In this document: positions 53,755 through 62,084 of the stretch, one piece after another
How positions within the stretch are numbered: the stretch's first letter is position 1
Layout: every line of letters starts with the position of its first letter
Assembly: GCA_025774555.1 (NCBI GenBank)
Contig: JALGVT010000013.1
Location: 21,448 to 85,447 of the forward strand
Source of the DNA: a candidate division LCP-89 bacterium
GTDB taxonomy: Bacteria; Electryoneota; B3-LCP
Direction of reading: 5' to 3'
DNA length: 64,000 bases
Position numbers and translations under genes: made by a program
Notes under the pieces: generated by a model
Told to the model about the DNA's origin: nothing
The model's database searches: none
The model's input: the letters and a program-made list of their open reading frames with translations, nothing else

Positions 53755-55068
53755 TTAAAATCCTTTCTCCAGAATGGACACTGTGACATAAGTACCGGTG
53801 CCGGCGTGGCTGTGAATAGCGCCGCGCTTGGCGTCTTTGATCTGCAAAGTGGGATCGCCAAAGTGATCGGCGATAGTGCCCTGGCATTGCCAGTGACCAA
53901 AAACTGCCTGCATCAAGCCGGTAGCGCCGACTGGATGCCCGCATGCAATCAGTCCACCGGACGGATTGACGGGGATCTTTCCCTGCTCGGGGAGATCATA
54001 GCCATAATCAACGCCGGGCATAAACGGCGCGCCTCTTTCGACGAAACCACCGCCTTCACCGTACTTACAGAGACCCATGTCTTCGTAGGTCTGTATCTCT
54101 GAAGAGGTATAAGCGTCATGGAGTTCTACAAAGTCGAGTTCGTTAATGGGATCCGTGATGCCTGCCATCTTATATGCTTCTTTACTGGCATTACGCCCTG
54201 AACGGAAGGAGTGGACTCCGGGGTACTTCAAATCTTTGTAATCCTCGGCTTTTTCATGCGGAAGCAGGATGACGTCGCCATGCGGACGATCTGCCATACG
54301 CATAGCGTCCATACCACCGCCGACACCGATTACTTTGGTCGGTTTCATGCTTCTGCCGGTCGCCTTTTCCAGCTTGTTGATTCCCTCTTCATTTGCGAAG
54401 AGCACTGCCGCAGCGCCGTCACTCATCACACAAATATCCAGGAGCGTCAACGGCCAAGCAACCATCGTGGAATTGCGCACGTCCTCGATCGTGATCCGTT
54501 TTCGCTTCTGAGCGTAAGGATTGTGAAAGGCATTGTTGTGGTTCTTCACCGAGACGAGCGCCAACTGTTCTACGGTAGTGCCGAACTCTTTCATATGGCG
54601 CGTCACCATCATCGCGTAGTAACCCGAATAGAAGCCGCCGACCGGGTAGTCGAAGCTGACATCTGACGCTAAGGCGATGAACTCATTACCCTTCCAGGTA
54701 TTGACATGAGACATCGTCTCCCAGCCGTAGGTTAATACGATATCAAAGCGTCCTGAAGCTACGCCTTCCCAGCCAGCCTGGAAATTGAGACCACCGGTGG
54801 CTCCGCCACCCTCGATGCGCTTATTATGTTTGGGGCACATCCCGAGATAGTCGGTAGCCATGGCGCCGCCCATTAACTGACGACCGAAGTGATCGGAGAA
54901 GTAGGATGAGGTTGTCCCGTCAACTAATTCTACAGCTTGTGTAAAATCCAGACCGATGTCATCCAAGAGGTAGTCATAGGCTTCCTTAACCATCGGCTGA
55001 AAGGTTCTGTCGGGTCTAGCCTTGGCAAATTTTGACACACCGCCAGAAACTACATAAACATCCGGCAT
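53755..55068 (-). CDS. SCP-x-type thiolase-like protein lacking the nucleophilic cysteine
   Basis: A 437-aa thiolase-superfamily protein. It starts MPDVYVVSGGVSKFAK, with a GGAGGA box at good spacing before ATG 55068. SCP-x/archaeal features are FVELHDAYTSSEIQTYE, NPSGGLIACGHPVGATGLMQ and an insertion rich in Gly. The nucleophile region reads RIEGGGATGGLNF, where active relatives have EG-A-C-A-S-G: Gly replaces the Cys (residue ~89 in the mature count). It may be non-catalytic or use another chemistry, perhaps acting as an acyl carrier scaffold with the DUF35 partner encoded two bases downstream. Confidence 0.85.
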   Translation of the reverse strand: MPDVYVVSGGVSKFAKARPDRTFQPMVKEAYDYLLDDIGLDFTQAVELVDGTTSSYFSDHFGRQLMGGAMATDYLGMCPKHNKRIEGGGATGGLNFQAGWEGVASGRFDIVLTYGWETMSHVNTWKGNEFIALASDVSFDYPVGGFYSGYYAMMVTRHMKEFGTTVEQLALVSVKNHNNAFHNPYAQKRKRITIEDVRNSTMVAWPLTLLDICVMSDGAAAVLFANEEGINKLEKATGRSMKPTKVIGVGGGMDAMRMADRPHGDVILLPHEKAEDYKDLKYPGVHSFRSGRNASKEAYKMAGITDPINELDFVELHDAYTSSEIQTYEDMGLCKYGEGGGFVERGAPFMPGVDYGYDLPEQGKIPVNPSGGLIACGHPVGATGLMQAVFGHWQCQGTIADHFGDPTLQIKDAKRGAIHSHAGTGTYVTVSILEKGF

Positions 55069-55130
55069 AAATTCCTCCATTTGTTTGATGGATACGTTTG
55101 TGTATTTTGCTGTTAAATGTTTCTACAAAT

Positions 55131-56834
55131 CTATCTCAGGTCTTTGGCACAAAGCTGAATATTAACCTGATTGTTCCATTTATTCTCTTCGATGTTGTAA
55201 ACCATGTCCACACCATACCCGCTTTCAGCGACGGGCAGAAGATGTCCGAGGTTGAATCCGATCGCATCGAAAACGTAACTTCCAGAAGAAGGTTGGCGCA
55301 CTTTGAACTTGAGGTGGTTCTGTCCAACGAGCCGCGACATACCGACGATCTCTAAGCCGTAACTGGAGAAATTGGGTTTCATATTCTTAGGCCCATAAGG
55401 CGCAAAATCACGCAGGTATTTCACGATGTCAGGAGTAATCTGATCCAGGTTGATCTCCGCGTCTATCCTGAGTTTGGGAACGAGATCAGAGGGCTTTAAT
55501 CGCTTGGTAGCTTGCTCGTTAAACCGCTCTTTGAACAGTTCGATGTTCTCTGCTCTGATAGTCAGACCGGCGGCGTACTTGTGCCCACCATACTGTTCGA
55601 GTAGATCTGAGCATTCACGAATGGCGCTGAAGAGATCGAAACCGGGAACCGAACGAGCCGAACCTTTACCGATCCCATTTTCAATGGTTATCATTATAGT
55701 AGGTCTGTAGTGCTTTTCGACAATTCTCGAAGCTACTATTCCAATGACCCCGGAGTGCCAGTTCTCTCTGGACAGGACGATAACATTATCACGGTCAGGC
55801 TTGTATTCGCGCTCGATCTTCTCGAGAGCTTCATTTAAGGTTTTGTTGTCTATTTCTTTGCGGCGTTTATTCTCCCGCTCCAGCTCGCCGGCAACTGAGA
55901 CCGCCTTGTGGTAGTCCCGCGTAGTCAGAAGCAGTGCGGCTCGCATAGCGGAACCCAGACGCCCAACAGCGTTAATCCTCGGCGCCAGACCAAAGACAAT
56001 GTTTCCGACGGCGATTTCACCCGATCTGAAACCGGCAACATCCACCAGAGCGCGAATGCCGCGATTGCCGTCGCGGTTCAACCTTTCGAGTCCTTCTTTT
56101 ACCAGGATTCTGTTTTCATTAACCAGAGGAACTATGTCGGCTGCAGATCCAATAGCAACGAGATCCAGGTAGCGTTCAAGGTAAGACCGATCCAGTTTCA
56201 TCTTCCGCCGGATGCCTTCGGCGAGCTTATAAGCTACGCCGACACCCGCCAGTTCGCTGAAGGGGTAGGTGCTGTCCGAGCGTTTCGGATCCAGAACGGC
56301 GGTAACCTGCGGTAAGGTAGCTCCGGGTTCATGGTGGTCGGAGATGATGGTATCTATGCCGAGCTTTGCCGCCAGTTCAACTTCAGATACCGAGGTAATG
56401 CCGCAATCGACTGAAATGATCAGTTTTGCTCCCCAGGCATGCGATTCTTCAATCCCCTGGATTGACAAACCGTACCCTTCCTGCTGTCTGTCAGGAATAT
56501 AATAGCGCACTTGCCCGCCCAGATCGCGAAGGAAGAGATAGAGCATCGACACGGCTGTTATCCCATCGACGTCATAATCCCCGTGGATGATGATTTTATC
56601 CTGTTTCTGAAGAGCGGATATCACTCGATCCACAGCAACATCCATATCGTTCATCAAGAACGGATCGTAAAGATCATCCGTATTACCAGTGAAGAAGAGA
56701 TCCACAGCTTCAAAGGTGTCGATATCTCGATTTACGAGAATCTGCGCTATTATTTCGGGGAGATTTTTTTGTTTGGCGATGGACTTAACTAAATCCTGAT
56801 CAGCCGATTCGTTGACTTCCCATTTTGCTTGCAT
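55131..56834 (-). CDS. recJ: Single-stranded-DNA-specific exonuclease RecJ
   Basis: A 567-aa 5'-3' exonuclease of the DHH family. Manganese-binding motifs are IIHGDYDVDGITAVSML (~79-95, Asp cluster), ISVDCGITS and TIISDHHEPG (DHH box), with AGVGVAYKLAEG; the DHHA1 domain has SGVIGIVASRIVEK and GGHKYAAGLTI. A C-terminal OB-like part ends the protein. Length is typical. It acts in recombination and mismatch repair. It is not functionally tied to the acyl-CoA genes on either side. Confidence 0.95.
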   Translation of the reverse strand: MQAKWEVNESADQDLVKSIAKQKNLPEIIAQILVNRDIDTFEAVDLFFTGNTDDLYDPFLMNDMDVAVDRVISALQKQDKIIIHGDYDVDGITAVSMLYLFLRDLGGQVRYYIPDRQQEGYGLSIQGIEESHAWGAKLIISVDCGITSVSEVELAAKLGIDTIISDHHEPGATLPQVTAVLDPKRSDSTYPFSELAGVGVAYKLAEGIRRKMKLDRSYLERYLDLVAIGSAADIVPLVNENRILVKEGLERLNRDGNRGIRALVDVAGFRSGEIAVGNIVFGLAPRINAVGRLGSAMRAALLLTTRDYHKAVSVAGELERENKRRKEIDNKTLNEALEKIEREYKPDRDNVIVLSRENWHSGVIGIVASRIVEKHYRPTIMITIENGIGKGSARSVPGFDLFSAIRECSDLLEQYGGHKYAAGLTIRAENIELFKERFNEQATKRLKPSDLVPKLRIDAEINLDQITPDIVKYLRDFAPYGPKNMKPNFSSYGLEIVGMSRLVGQNHLKFKVRQPSSGSYVFDAIGFNLGHLLPVAESGYGVDMVYNIEENKWNNQVNIQLCAKDLR

Positions 56835-56876
56835 GTGGTTTTGTATTTTTTCATTTAAACTTTCTCGTGTAGGATG

Positions 56877-59051
56877 CTATTTCTTCTTCGGCTTAGACGT
56901 TTTAAAGATACCTTTCATAGCTACTGCTTCTGCCTTATGGAGGGAGATACGGGCATCCAGTGCTAAACACTTCTCCTTTTCAGGGAACACCATAAAGGGA
57001 TTCATGTCCATTTCACTGATGCAGGGATGATTGCCGATCATCTGTGATAAGCGCTGCAGGATTTCAATTATATAATCTATATCTATGCCTTTTTCACCGC
57101 GCACGCCCTTAAGTAAGCTGTATCCCTTTAAACCGGTGATCATCTCCCTGGCGTCGAGGTCTGTAATCGGGTTGATGCGGAAACTGACGTCTTTCATGAT
57201 TTCCACATAGATGCCGCCCAGACCGACCATGATCAGCGGTCCAAATGAGGGATCGTAGCTGGTGCCGATAATAAGCTCCTTGCCGCCCTTGGACATCTCC
57301 TGAATCATAATCTCGTAATTCTTAACCGGCTTATCCAGCTTTTTCATGTTTTCTTGAATCCGCATAAATCCGCGCACCAGTTCCGCTTCGTTGCGCAGAT
57401 CGACTTCGACGCCGCCGACGTCAGATTTATGCACCACTTCAGCAGAACTGACCTTTAAGACCACAGGGTAATTCTTCTGATCGGTGAACCTGACTGCTTC
57501 TTCGAGGGATTTAACAATAGTAAAAGGCGGCATGGGGATACCGTAACACCTCAGCACTTTGTTGACTTCAAGGTCGGTTAAACGCTCTCTGCCATCTTTT
57601 ACGGCTCGATCAAATACTGCACTGGCTGCTTCATACTCGATGTTTTTAAACCTCTTGACTTTTCCTTCCGGTCGGTTTTTAATGCGGTAATATTTCTCCA
57701 TAGACGCCAGAGCGATTGCCGCTGATTCGGGGAACTGGTAGGTAGGCAACCCGGCTCGCTGCAACGCAGGAATACCAGAATCTTCATCCTTCTTACCCAT
57801 GAAGACACAGAGCACCGGCTTGTCATCGTGCTTGGCGCTGGCATCGATGATTGATTTAGCAATCCCCTTGGCGTTGATATGAACCGGATGGACGAAGATG
57901 ACGATAACAGCATCGATACCATCGTCATCAAGCATAATTTTCAACGATTTATAATACCCCTCTTCATTCGCAGAAGCGATCATATCCAGAGGATTCGAGA
58001 AACTGGCTTCCGGCGACAGAAACTCACGGAGTTTGTTGACTGATCCTTTACTGAGAGTCGCCATCTCCATGCCGACACTGACGACTGCGTCTGTTGCCAT
58101 GATGCCGGGACCGCCGGCATTGGTTAGCACCGCAACTCTCTTACCCTTGGGGATCGGTTGCTTGGCGAATGCCTGCGCCAGATCGAAGAGACGTTCGACG
58201 GTGTTGACTCGAAGGACGCCGCACTGTTCAAAAAGCGCGTGGCTGCCGACGTCCAGACCGGCAAGCGCGCCGGTATGAGATGAAGCGGCTTTCGCTCCCG
58301 CCCAGGTGCGGCCTGATTTGACCGCAATAATCGGTTTTTCCTTGACTATCTCACGGGCAAACTGCGTGAATTTACGCGGATTGCCGAAACTCTCGAGATA
58401 GAGCAGGATTACCTTTGTGTTTTCGTCTTTTGCCCAGTATTCGATTATGTCGTTACCAGAAACGTCGAGCTTGTTTCCGACGGAAATGAACTGCGATATA
58501 CCGAGATTCAGATCTCTGGCATGTTCCAGAATGGCAGCCCCCAGCGCGCCGGATTGCGACAGGAAACCGATGTTGCCGCGGTAGGGAAAAGCCGGAGCAA
58601 AAGTCGCATCTAACGAATACTCTTCCGCGGTGTTGATGATTCCCATACAGTTGGGACCGACGCAGCGCATTTTGTACTTCTTTATCAGTCTGCCAAGTTC
58701 TTCCTCTAACTTGATCCCATCGCCGCCGACCTCTTTAAATCCGGCGGTGATCATGATAATGCCTTTGACGCCTTTCTTACCGCAATCCTCGACGGCTTGA
58801 TTGGCATACTGCTTGGGCACCACTATAATAGCGAGATCCACTTCATACGGAATGGATTCGACCGTGGGGTAGCATTTTATCGAGTGAATAACATCCGCGC
58901 CGGGATTGACGGGAAAGATTGGTCCGTTGAATTCATATTCAAGCAGGTTATGCATGATGTTGCGTCCGATCGATCCCTTCTTGCGGGATGCGCCCACTAT
59001 GGCGATGGATTTCGGACGAAAAATAGCATCCATACCCGAATCGTTTTTCAT
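56877..59051 (-). CDS. ADP-forming acyl/acetyl-CoA synthetase, fused alpha-beta subunits
   Basis: A 724-aa NDP-forming acyl-CoA synthetase. The CoA-binding domain has SIAIVGASRKKGSIGRN (~15-31), the succinyl-CoA-synthetase-like domains have MRCVGPNCMGIIN and FLSQSGALGAAIL, and the phospho-His is His259 in AASSHTGALAG. The ATP-grasp part (~485-724) has YPVVLKVSSAEVVHKSDVGGVEVD broken by segments and LIMVGLGGIYVEI. It converts acyl-CoA plus ADP and phosphate to acid plus ATP, so it can harvest energy at the end of the butyrate-type pathway. A good AAAGGA box precedes the ATG. Confidence 0.92.
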   Translation of the reverse strand: MKNDSGMDAIFRPKSIAIVGASRKKGSIGRNIMHNLLEYEFNGPIFPVNPGADVIHSIKCYPTVESIPYEVDLAIIVVPKQYANQAVEDCGKKGVKGIIMITAGFKEVGGDGIKLEEELGRLIKKYKMRCVGPNCMGIINTAEEYSLDATFAPAFPYRGNIGFLSQSGALGAAILEHARDLNLGISQFISVGNKLDVSGNDIIEYWAKDENTKVILLYLESFGNPRKFTQFAREIVKEKPIIAVKSGRTWAGAKAASSHTGALAGLDVGSHALFEQCGVLRVNTVERLFDLAQAFAKQPIPKGKRVAVLTNAGGPGIMATDAVVSVGMEMATLSKGSVNKLREFLSPEASFSNPLDMIASANEEGYYKSLKIMLDDDGIDAVIVIFVHPVHINAKGIAKSIIDASAKHDDKPVLCVFMGKKDEDSGIPALQRAGLPTYQFPESAAIALASMEKYYRIKNRPEGKVKRFKNIEYEAASAVFDRAVKDGRERLTDLEVNKVLRCYGIPMPPFTIVKSLEEAVRFTDQKNYPVVLKVSSAEVVHKSDVGGVEVDLRNEAELVRGFMRIQENMKKLDKPVKNYEIMIQEMSKGGKELIIGTSYDPSFGPLIMVGLGGIYVEIMKDVSFRINPITDLDAREMITGLKGYSLLKGVRGEKGIDIDYIIEILQRLSQMIGNHPCISEMDMNPFMVFPEKEKCLALDARISLHKAEAVAMKGIFKTSKPKKK

Positions 59052-59132
59052 CTGTTTTTCCTTTTGTGGTTGTATAAAATAGTATGCTGTGTTGTCGGGG
59101 CTACGACCCGGAATGACAGAACAGTGCCTTGC

Positions 59133-59184
59133 CCGTTGCGTCGGGTCTTTAGCGTAGCGGTGACCTGACGCCCATTTATTGTTA
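59133..59184 (-). repeat. Shared 3' flank with hairpin, copy A
   Basis: The stop codon and the following ~48 bases of the T9SS cargo gene A match those of gene B (62208-62260) almost base for base. They contain an inverted repeat GCGTCAGGTC / GACCCGACGC around CGCTACGC. It may end the transcripts. The identity stops beyond the stem, marking one border of the duplication. Confidence 0.7.
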
Positions 59185-60414
59185 CCTCACCAGCACCATC
59201 TTTTTAATCTCTTTAAACTGATCCACCTGCATTTCCAACAGATAAATACCAGATGCAACAGGTTGACGGTTTTCATTTATGGCTGTCCAGCTAACATTAT
59301 AACCGCCGGGGATTAACTCTTTATCGGTAATTAACTGGCGGACTCTATCCCCACGAATGTCGTAAACGGTCATTCTTATGGTCGATGGTTTACCTAATTC
59401 GAAATGAATGGAAGTGCTGGCGTTGAACGGATTGGGCCAGACGGTTATTTGCTCAAGCGATGGCGCAGACGGAATTTTTAATTCAATTGCATTTTGAGTT
59501 AAATCGTGTTGATAAAAATCCCAGTTCTGGCCGTAGTCGGTGGTGTGAAGAATATGAACGACGCCTCCCGAGTAAGGGTGATAATTGACCGCATAAAAAT
59601 AGATTTCACCCGGTTGGCCGCTTGTGGAAAACCTGCAGGTTGCCCATTCGATACCATAGTAGAAAGTATATAGCAATTCACCACTTATCCCGTAGTCTGA
59701 AAACCGCCAGATCTTTCTCTCATCAAAATAATTGCTCCAGAATAAATAGATTTCGCCCGGTTCAGCCCCGTTAAGCAACACAGACTCATTGGGGACCTCG
59801 GCAATTTCCCCAACATCCCCCTGAAAACTGAAATTCTCACCATAGTCGGCGCTGTAATAGAGGTAACCGTGGTTGCTACAGATATATACTTCACCCGGAT
59901 CAGCTCCCAAGGCTGCGGTGTAAATCCCTAATGTATCAGGGAAGCCTGTGGTACTGCACTGGACATATTCGATGCCGTTGTTTGTACTTCTTTCCAAAAT
60001 GTGATAAAATGGTTGAATGTTAGCACTTCTATATACTTCACCAGGGATGACTCCTGAAGCATAGGATAGGTCTTGATCTGCGTTCTCGGTATTAACTATG
60101 ACCCAGTCATTGCCGCCATTGCTGCTGAATTCTTCATGATTTGAATTGGGAGGTTGATAAGATCTGTAAAGACTGCTATCTGCCGCATCTGCCCAGATAC
60201 CTCCATAGGTCTCATATTGAGATTGATCTCGTAACTCAAGGGTAGTGCCATAATTGGAACTATACCAGAGCCCCGGCCACATCTGATAATGTGGTACCGG
60301 ACCGACGAAGTAGATTTCTCCTGGCTGAGTACCGCAAATTATCTTTGAAGCAGAACCGTATGCACTCCCCGTCAGTAGAGTGGTAGTCAGCATGGTTAGG
60401 GCAATAAGTTTCAT
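59182..60414 (-). CDS. Secreted T9SS cargo protein with PGE[IV]Y repeats (cargo A)
   Basis: A 410-aa extracellular protein. A signal peptide occupies ~1-20 (MKLIALTMLTTTLLTGSAYG). The body (~21-310) contains five copies of the motif PGE[IV]Y at ~31, 124, 173, 219 and 268, each opening a blade-like segment, and BNR/Asp-box-like ends such as TTDYGQNWDF and SADYGENFSF, so it probably forms a beta-propeller. Residues ~328-410 are the FlgD-Ig-like T9SS sorting domain: NPFNASTSIHFELGKPS, then GGYNVSW, SGIYLL and the final KKMVLVR. It starts 32 bases after rnpB copy A, with AGGA before the ATG. Ligand unknown. Confidence 0.85.
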   Translation of the reverse strand: MKLIALTMLTTTLLTGSAYGSASKIICGTQPGEIYFVGPVPHYQMWPGLWYSSNYGTTLELRDQSQYETYGGIWADAADSSLYRSYQPPNSNHEEFSSNGGNDWVIVNTENADQDLSYASGVIPGEVYRSANIQPFYHILERSTNNGIEYVQCSTTGFPDTLGIYTAALGADPGEVYICSNHGYLYYSADYGENFSFQGDVGEIAEVPNESVLLNGAEPGEIYLFWSNYFDERKIWRFSDYGISGELLYTFYYGIEWATCRFSTSGQPGEIYFYAVNYHPYSGGVVHILHTTDYGQNWDFYQHDLTQNAIELKIPSAPSLEQITVWPNPFNASTSIHFELGKPSTIRMTVYDIRGDRVRQLITDKELIPGGYNVSWTAINENRQPVASGIYLLEMQVDQFKEIKKMVLVR

Positions 60415-60446
60415 GACTTAGTCCTCGCTTATATAACAGAATTCAT

Positions 60447-60834
60447 CCAGAGGCGGCTTATAAGCCGAATTCTGTCGTGGGTGACCATTTGTCTAAGCGG
60501 CTCACCCGCGAGTCAAATGAGACGGGCAGCCTCACTCCCCCGAAGGGGATTCCTCGCCTATTTAGCCTTGCACCGGACGGGGTTTACCGTGCCTCCGACC
60601 ATTTCACCCTTACCCCGACAGGTCGCGGGGCGGTATCTTTTCTGTTGCACTTTCCATCGCCTCGCGGCGCCCTGCATTTCGCAGGCGTCCTGCCCTGTGG
60701 TGTTCGGACTTTCCTCTCCCCTGTTTCCGTGTTGTCGGGTTTCAGTAGAGCGGGGGCTTGCCCCCGCTGGCGGCAGCAAGCTGCCGCGCTACCTCAAATT
60801 TATATCAGGGGAGCGGTCACCTGGCCGCCTCTGG
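60447..60834 (-). ncRNA. rnpB: RNase P RNA (rnpB), copy A, with an expanded P3 helix
   Basis: A complete class A RNase P RNA on the minus strand. P1 pairs CCAGAGGCGG at the 5' end with CCGCCTCTGG at the 3' end. The P4 5' strand and J region GAGGAAAGTCCG lie at 60716-60705. Other landmarks are GGAAAGTGCAACAGAAA, TAGACAAATGG and ACGACAGAATTCGGC near the 3' end. P3 (CTCCCCTG / CAGGGGAG, 60813-60806 and 60723-60716) encloses an unusually long 82-base loop holding a double palindrome at 60745-60792. Short plus-strand open frames here (e.g. 60477-60878) are artefacts of this RNA gene. Confidence 0.95.
60745..60792. repeat. REPIN-like double palindrome inside RNase P RNA P3
   Basis: The element begins GTAG on the plus strand and also begins GTAG on the minus strand. 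Two hairpins lie between: AGCGGGGGC / GCCCCCGCT and GCGGCAGC / GCTGCCGC. Two REP-type palindromes in inverted orientation with GTAG heads are the definition of a REPIN. It is placed in the terminal loop of P3, so it should not disturb the conserved core. Confidence 0.75.
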
Positions 60835-60874
60835 AATTAATCGACTTTCAAACTGTCAGGATCCACCAGAATCC

Positions 60875-62023
60875 TTAACCGCAAGTTGGAGTCTGAGGTA
60901 CTTGAAGTCCTGAATCAGCCATCATGTCGTTGATTAATCTATGCGAGAAAAAAGATGACCGCAGAGGTTCATCAGACTGCGCCCAGCCGATGATTTCGTC
61001 GCGTGATTCCAGACTGTCACACTCATCCCATATCGCCGCCAGTGTGGAATCACGGGTTGTCACATCATAGTGAAGGTAGTACGCCTGATCCATATCCATG
61101 TACTCTATCCAATCCACCCAGAGATCGCAGTTCTTGGGCCAGTAGAGTTCATAAGCGAATGCCAGTAGAGTATCCAATGTATCAACGGATGTTTCAAAAC
61201 TCAGTGTGTCAAAGTTTGATAACCCTATACCTGAGAATTGCCACTTTTCGGCAATCAGTGAATCTTCCAATATATAGGTCTTGTTGGTATCGGGATGTGC
61301 ACGCCGGTAGTAAACATACAATTTAAAGATTACATCACTGGAATCCAGTCCAACAGTATCAGCCATAGCCCTGATACGGTGCATGAAGCTTCTACCTGAC
61401 TCATCGTATTGATAGTGGATGGGCCAGTCCAGCTTGGGGCCGTTCCAAATACCATTATCTACTTCTTCACCGCTCCAGGTTTGATAGGGACCAACCAAAA
61501 TAGTGTCTGCGTCATAGGCACCACTGGCGCTTACATACCAAGTGTCTTGATAAGGGAAAGTACCTGAATCTCCCACCACCTGTTCAAAATGGTAATAGTG
61601 TGTTCCTCTTTCATTGAAAGCATCGATAGCATTCTCATAATTAACGATTGCGCTGAACTGCTCGTGCTGTCCGCATGAGTAATGCTCCACGAGAAATGGA
61701 ACTCTGTCCGCAGGATTTGAATGGCTGACGTTCCATTCCCCCTTGCGAAGAACTGATTTCAGTCCGTTCCTCTGACAAAAGTCGAGATAATCATAGACGT
61801 CTGCATTGTTATCCGCATTCCATGCGCCGCGGTAATTCCAGACAGTATTCTGGTTCAACTGCGAAAATACATTCCAATGCGCACTATCCCCCGGCAGATT
61901 TGGCGGGCAATAAAGCCCTCGATTGAATTCGCTGCCTGTCAGTGTACCCCATACCATGAACAGTCCAAAGCCGATGGTGATTGTGGCTGCGGATAATTTG
62001 GATGCGAATGTTGGTTCTTGCAT
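60875..62023 (-). CDS. Secreted protein with truncated TIM-barrel-like domain, apparently lacking its C-terminus
   Basis: A 382-aa protein with an N-terminal hydrophobic export segment (AATITIGFGLFMVWGTL, ~13-29). The body has DYLDFCQRNGLKSVLRKGEWN and, near the C-terminus, EIIGWAQSDEPLRSSF, resembling the GW-x-x-x-DEP strand end of glycoside-hydrolase-type TIM barrels. The frame stops directly after (QVPQTPTCG), with no sorting domain, only 40 bases before the 5' end of rnpB copy A. Other secreted proteins of this type continue for hundreds of residues, so the 3' part was probably lost when the rnpB-cargo unit arrived. I do not recognise a named family. Confidence 0.6.
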   Translation of the reverse strand: MQEPTFASKLSAATITIGFGLFMVWGTLTGSEFNRGLYCPPNLPGDSAHWNVFSQLNQNTVWNYRGAWNADNNADVYDYLDFCQRNGLKSVLRKGEWNVSHSNPADRVPFLVEHYSCGQHEQFSAIVNYENAIDAFNERGTHYYHFEQVVGDSGTFPYQDTWYVSASGAYDADTILVGPYQTWSGEEVDNGIWNGPKLDWPIHYQYDESGRSFMHRIRAMADTVGLDSSDVIFKLYVYYRRAHPDTNKTYILEDSLIAEKWQFSGIGLSNFDTLSFETSVDTLDTLLAFAYELYWPKNCDLWVDWIEYMDMDQAYYLHYDVTTRDSTLAAIWDECDSLESRDEIIGWAQSDEPLRSSFFSHRLINDMMADSGLQVPQTPTCG

Positions 62024-62036
62024 GATGAACTCCTTG

Positions 62037-62067
62037 TAGCTTTTAGCAGTTAGCCGTTAGCTGCTAG
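62037..62067. repeat. Heptameric short tandem repeat
   Basis: Four degenerate 7-base units follow each other on the plus strand: TAGCTTT, TAGCAGT, TAGCCGT, TAGCTGC, then TAG. The type matches the islands at 35533 and 36052. It lies just upstream of the truncated secreted-protein gene. Confidence 0.6.
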
Positions 62068-62084
62068 TAAAAAAAGGTATAATT

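Noticed and set aside
53753..53944. N-terminal extension of the DUF35 gene
   Set aside because: It is Arg-rich shadow sequence of the thiolase-like gene; ATG 53752 follows that gene's stop.
60477..60878. Open frames on both strands (plus-strand 133 and 119 aa, minus-strand 73 aa)
   Set aside because: They lie over the RNase P RNA gene and its REPIN insertion; the translated sequences show no protein pattern.
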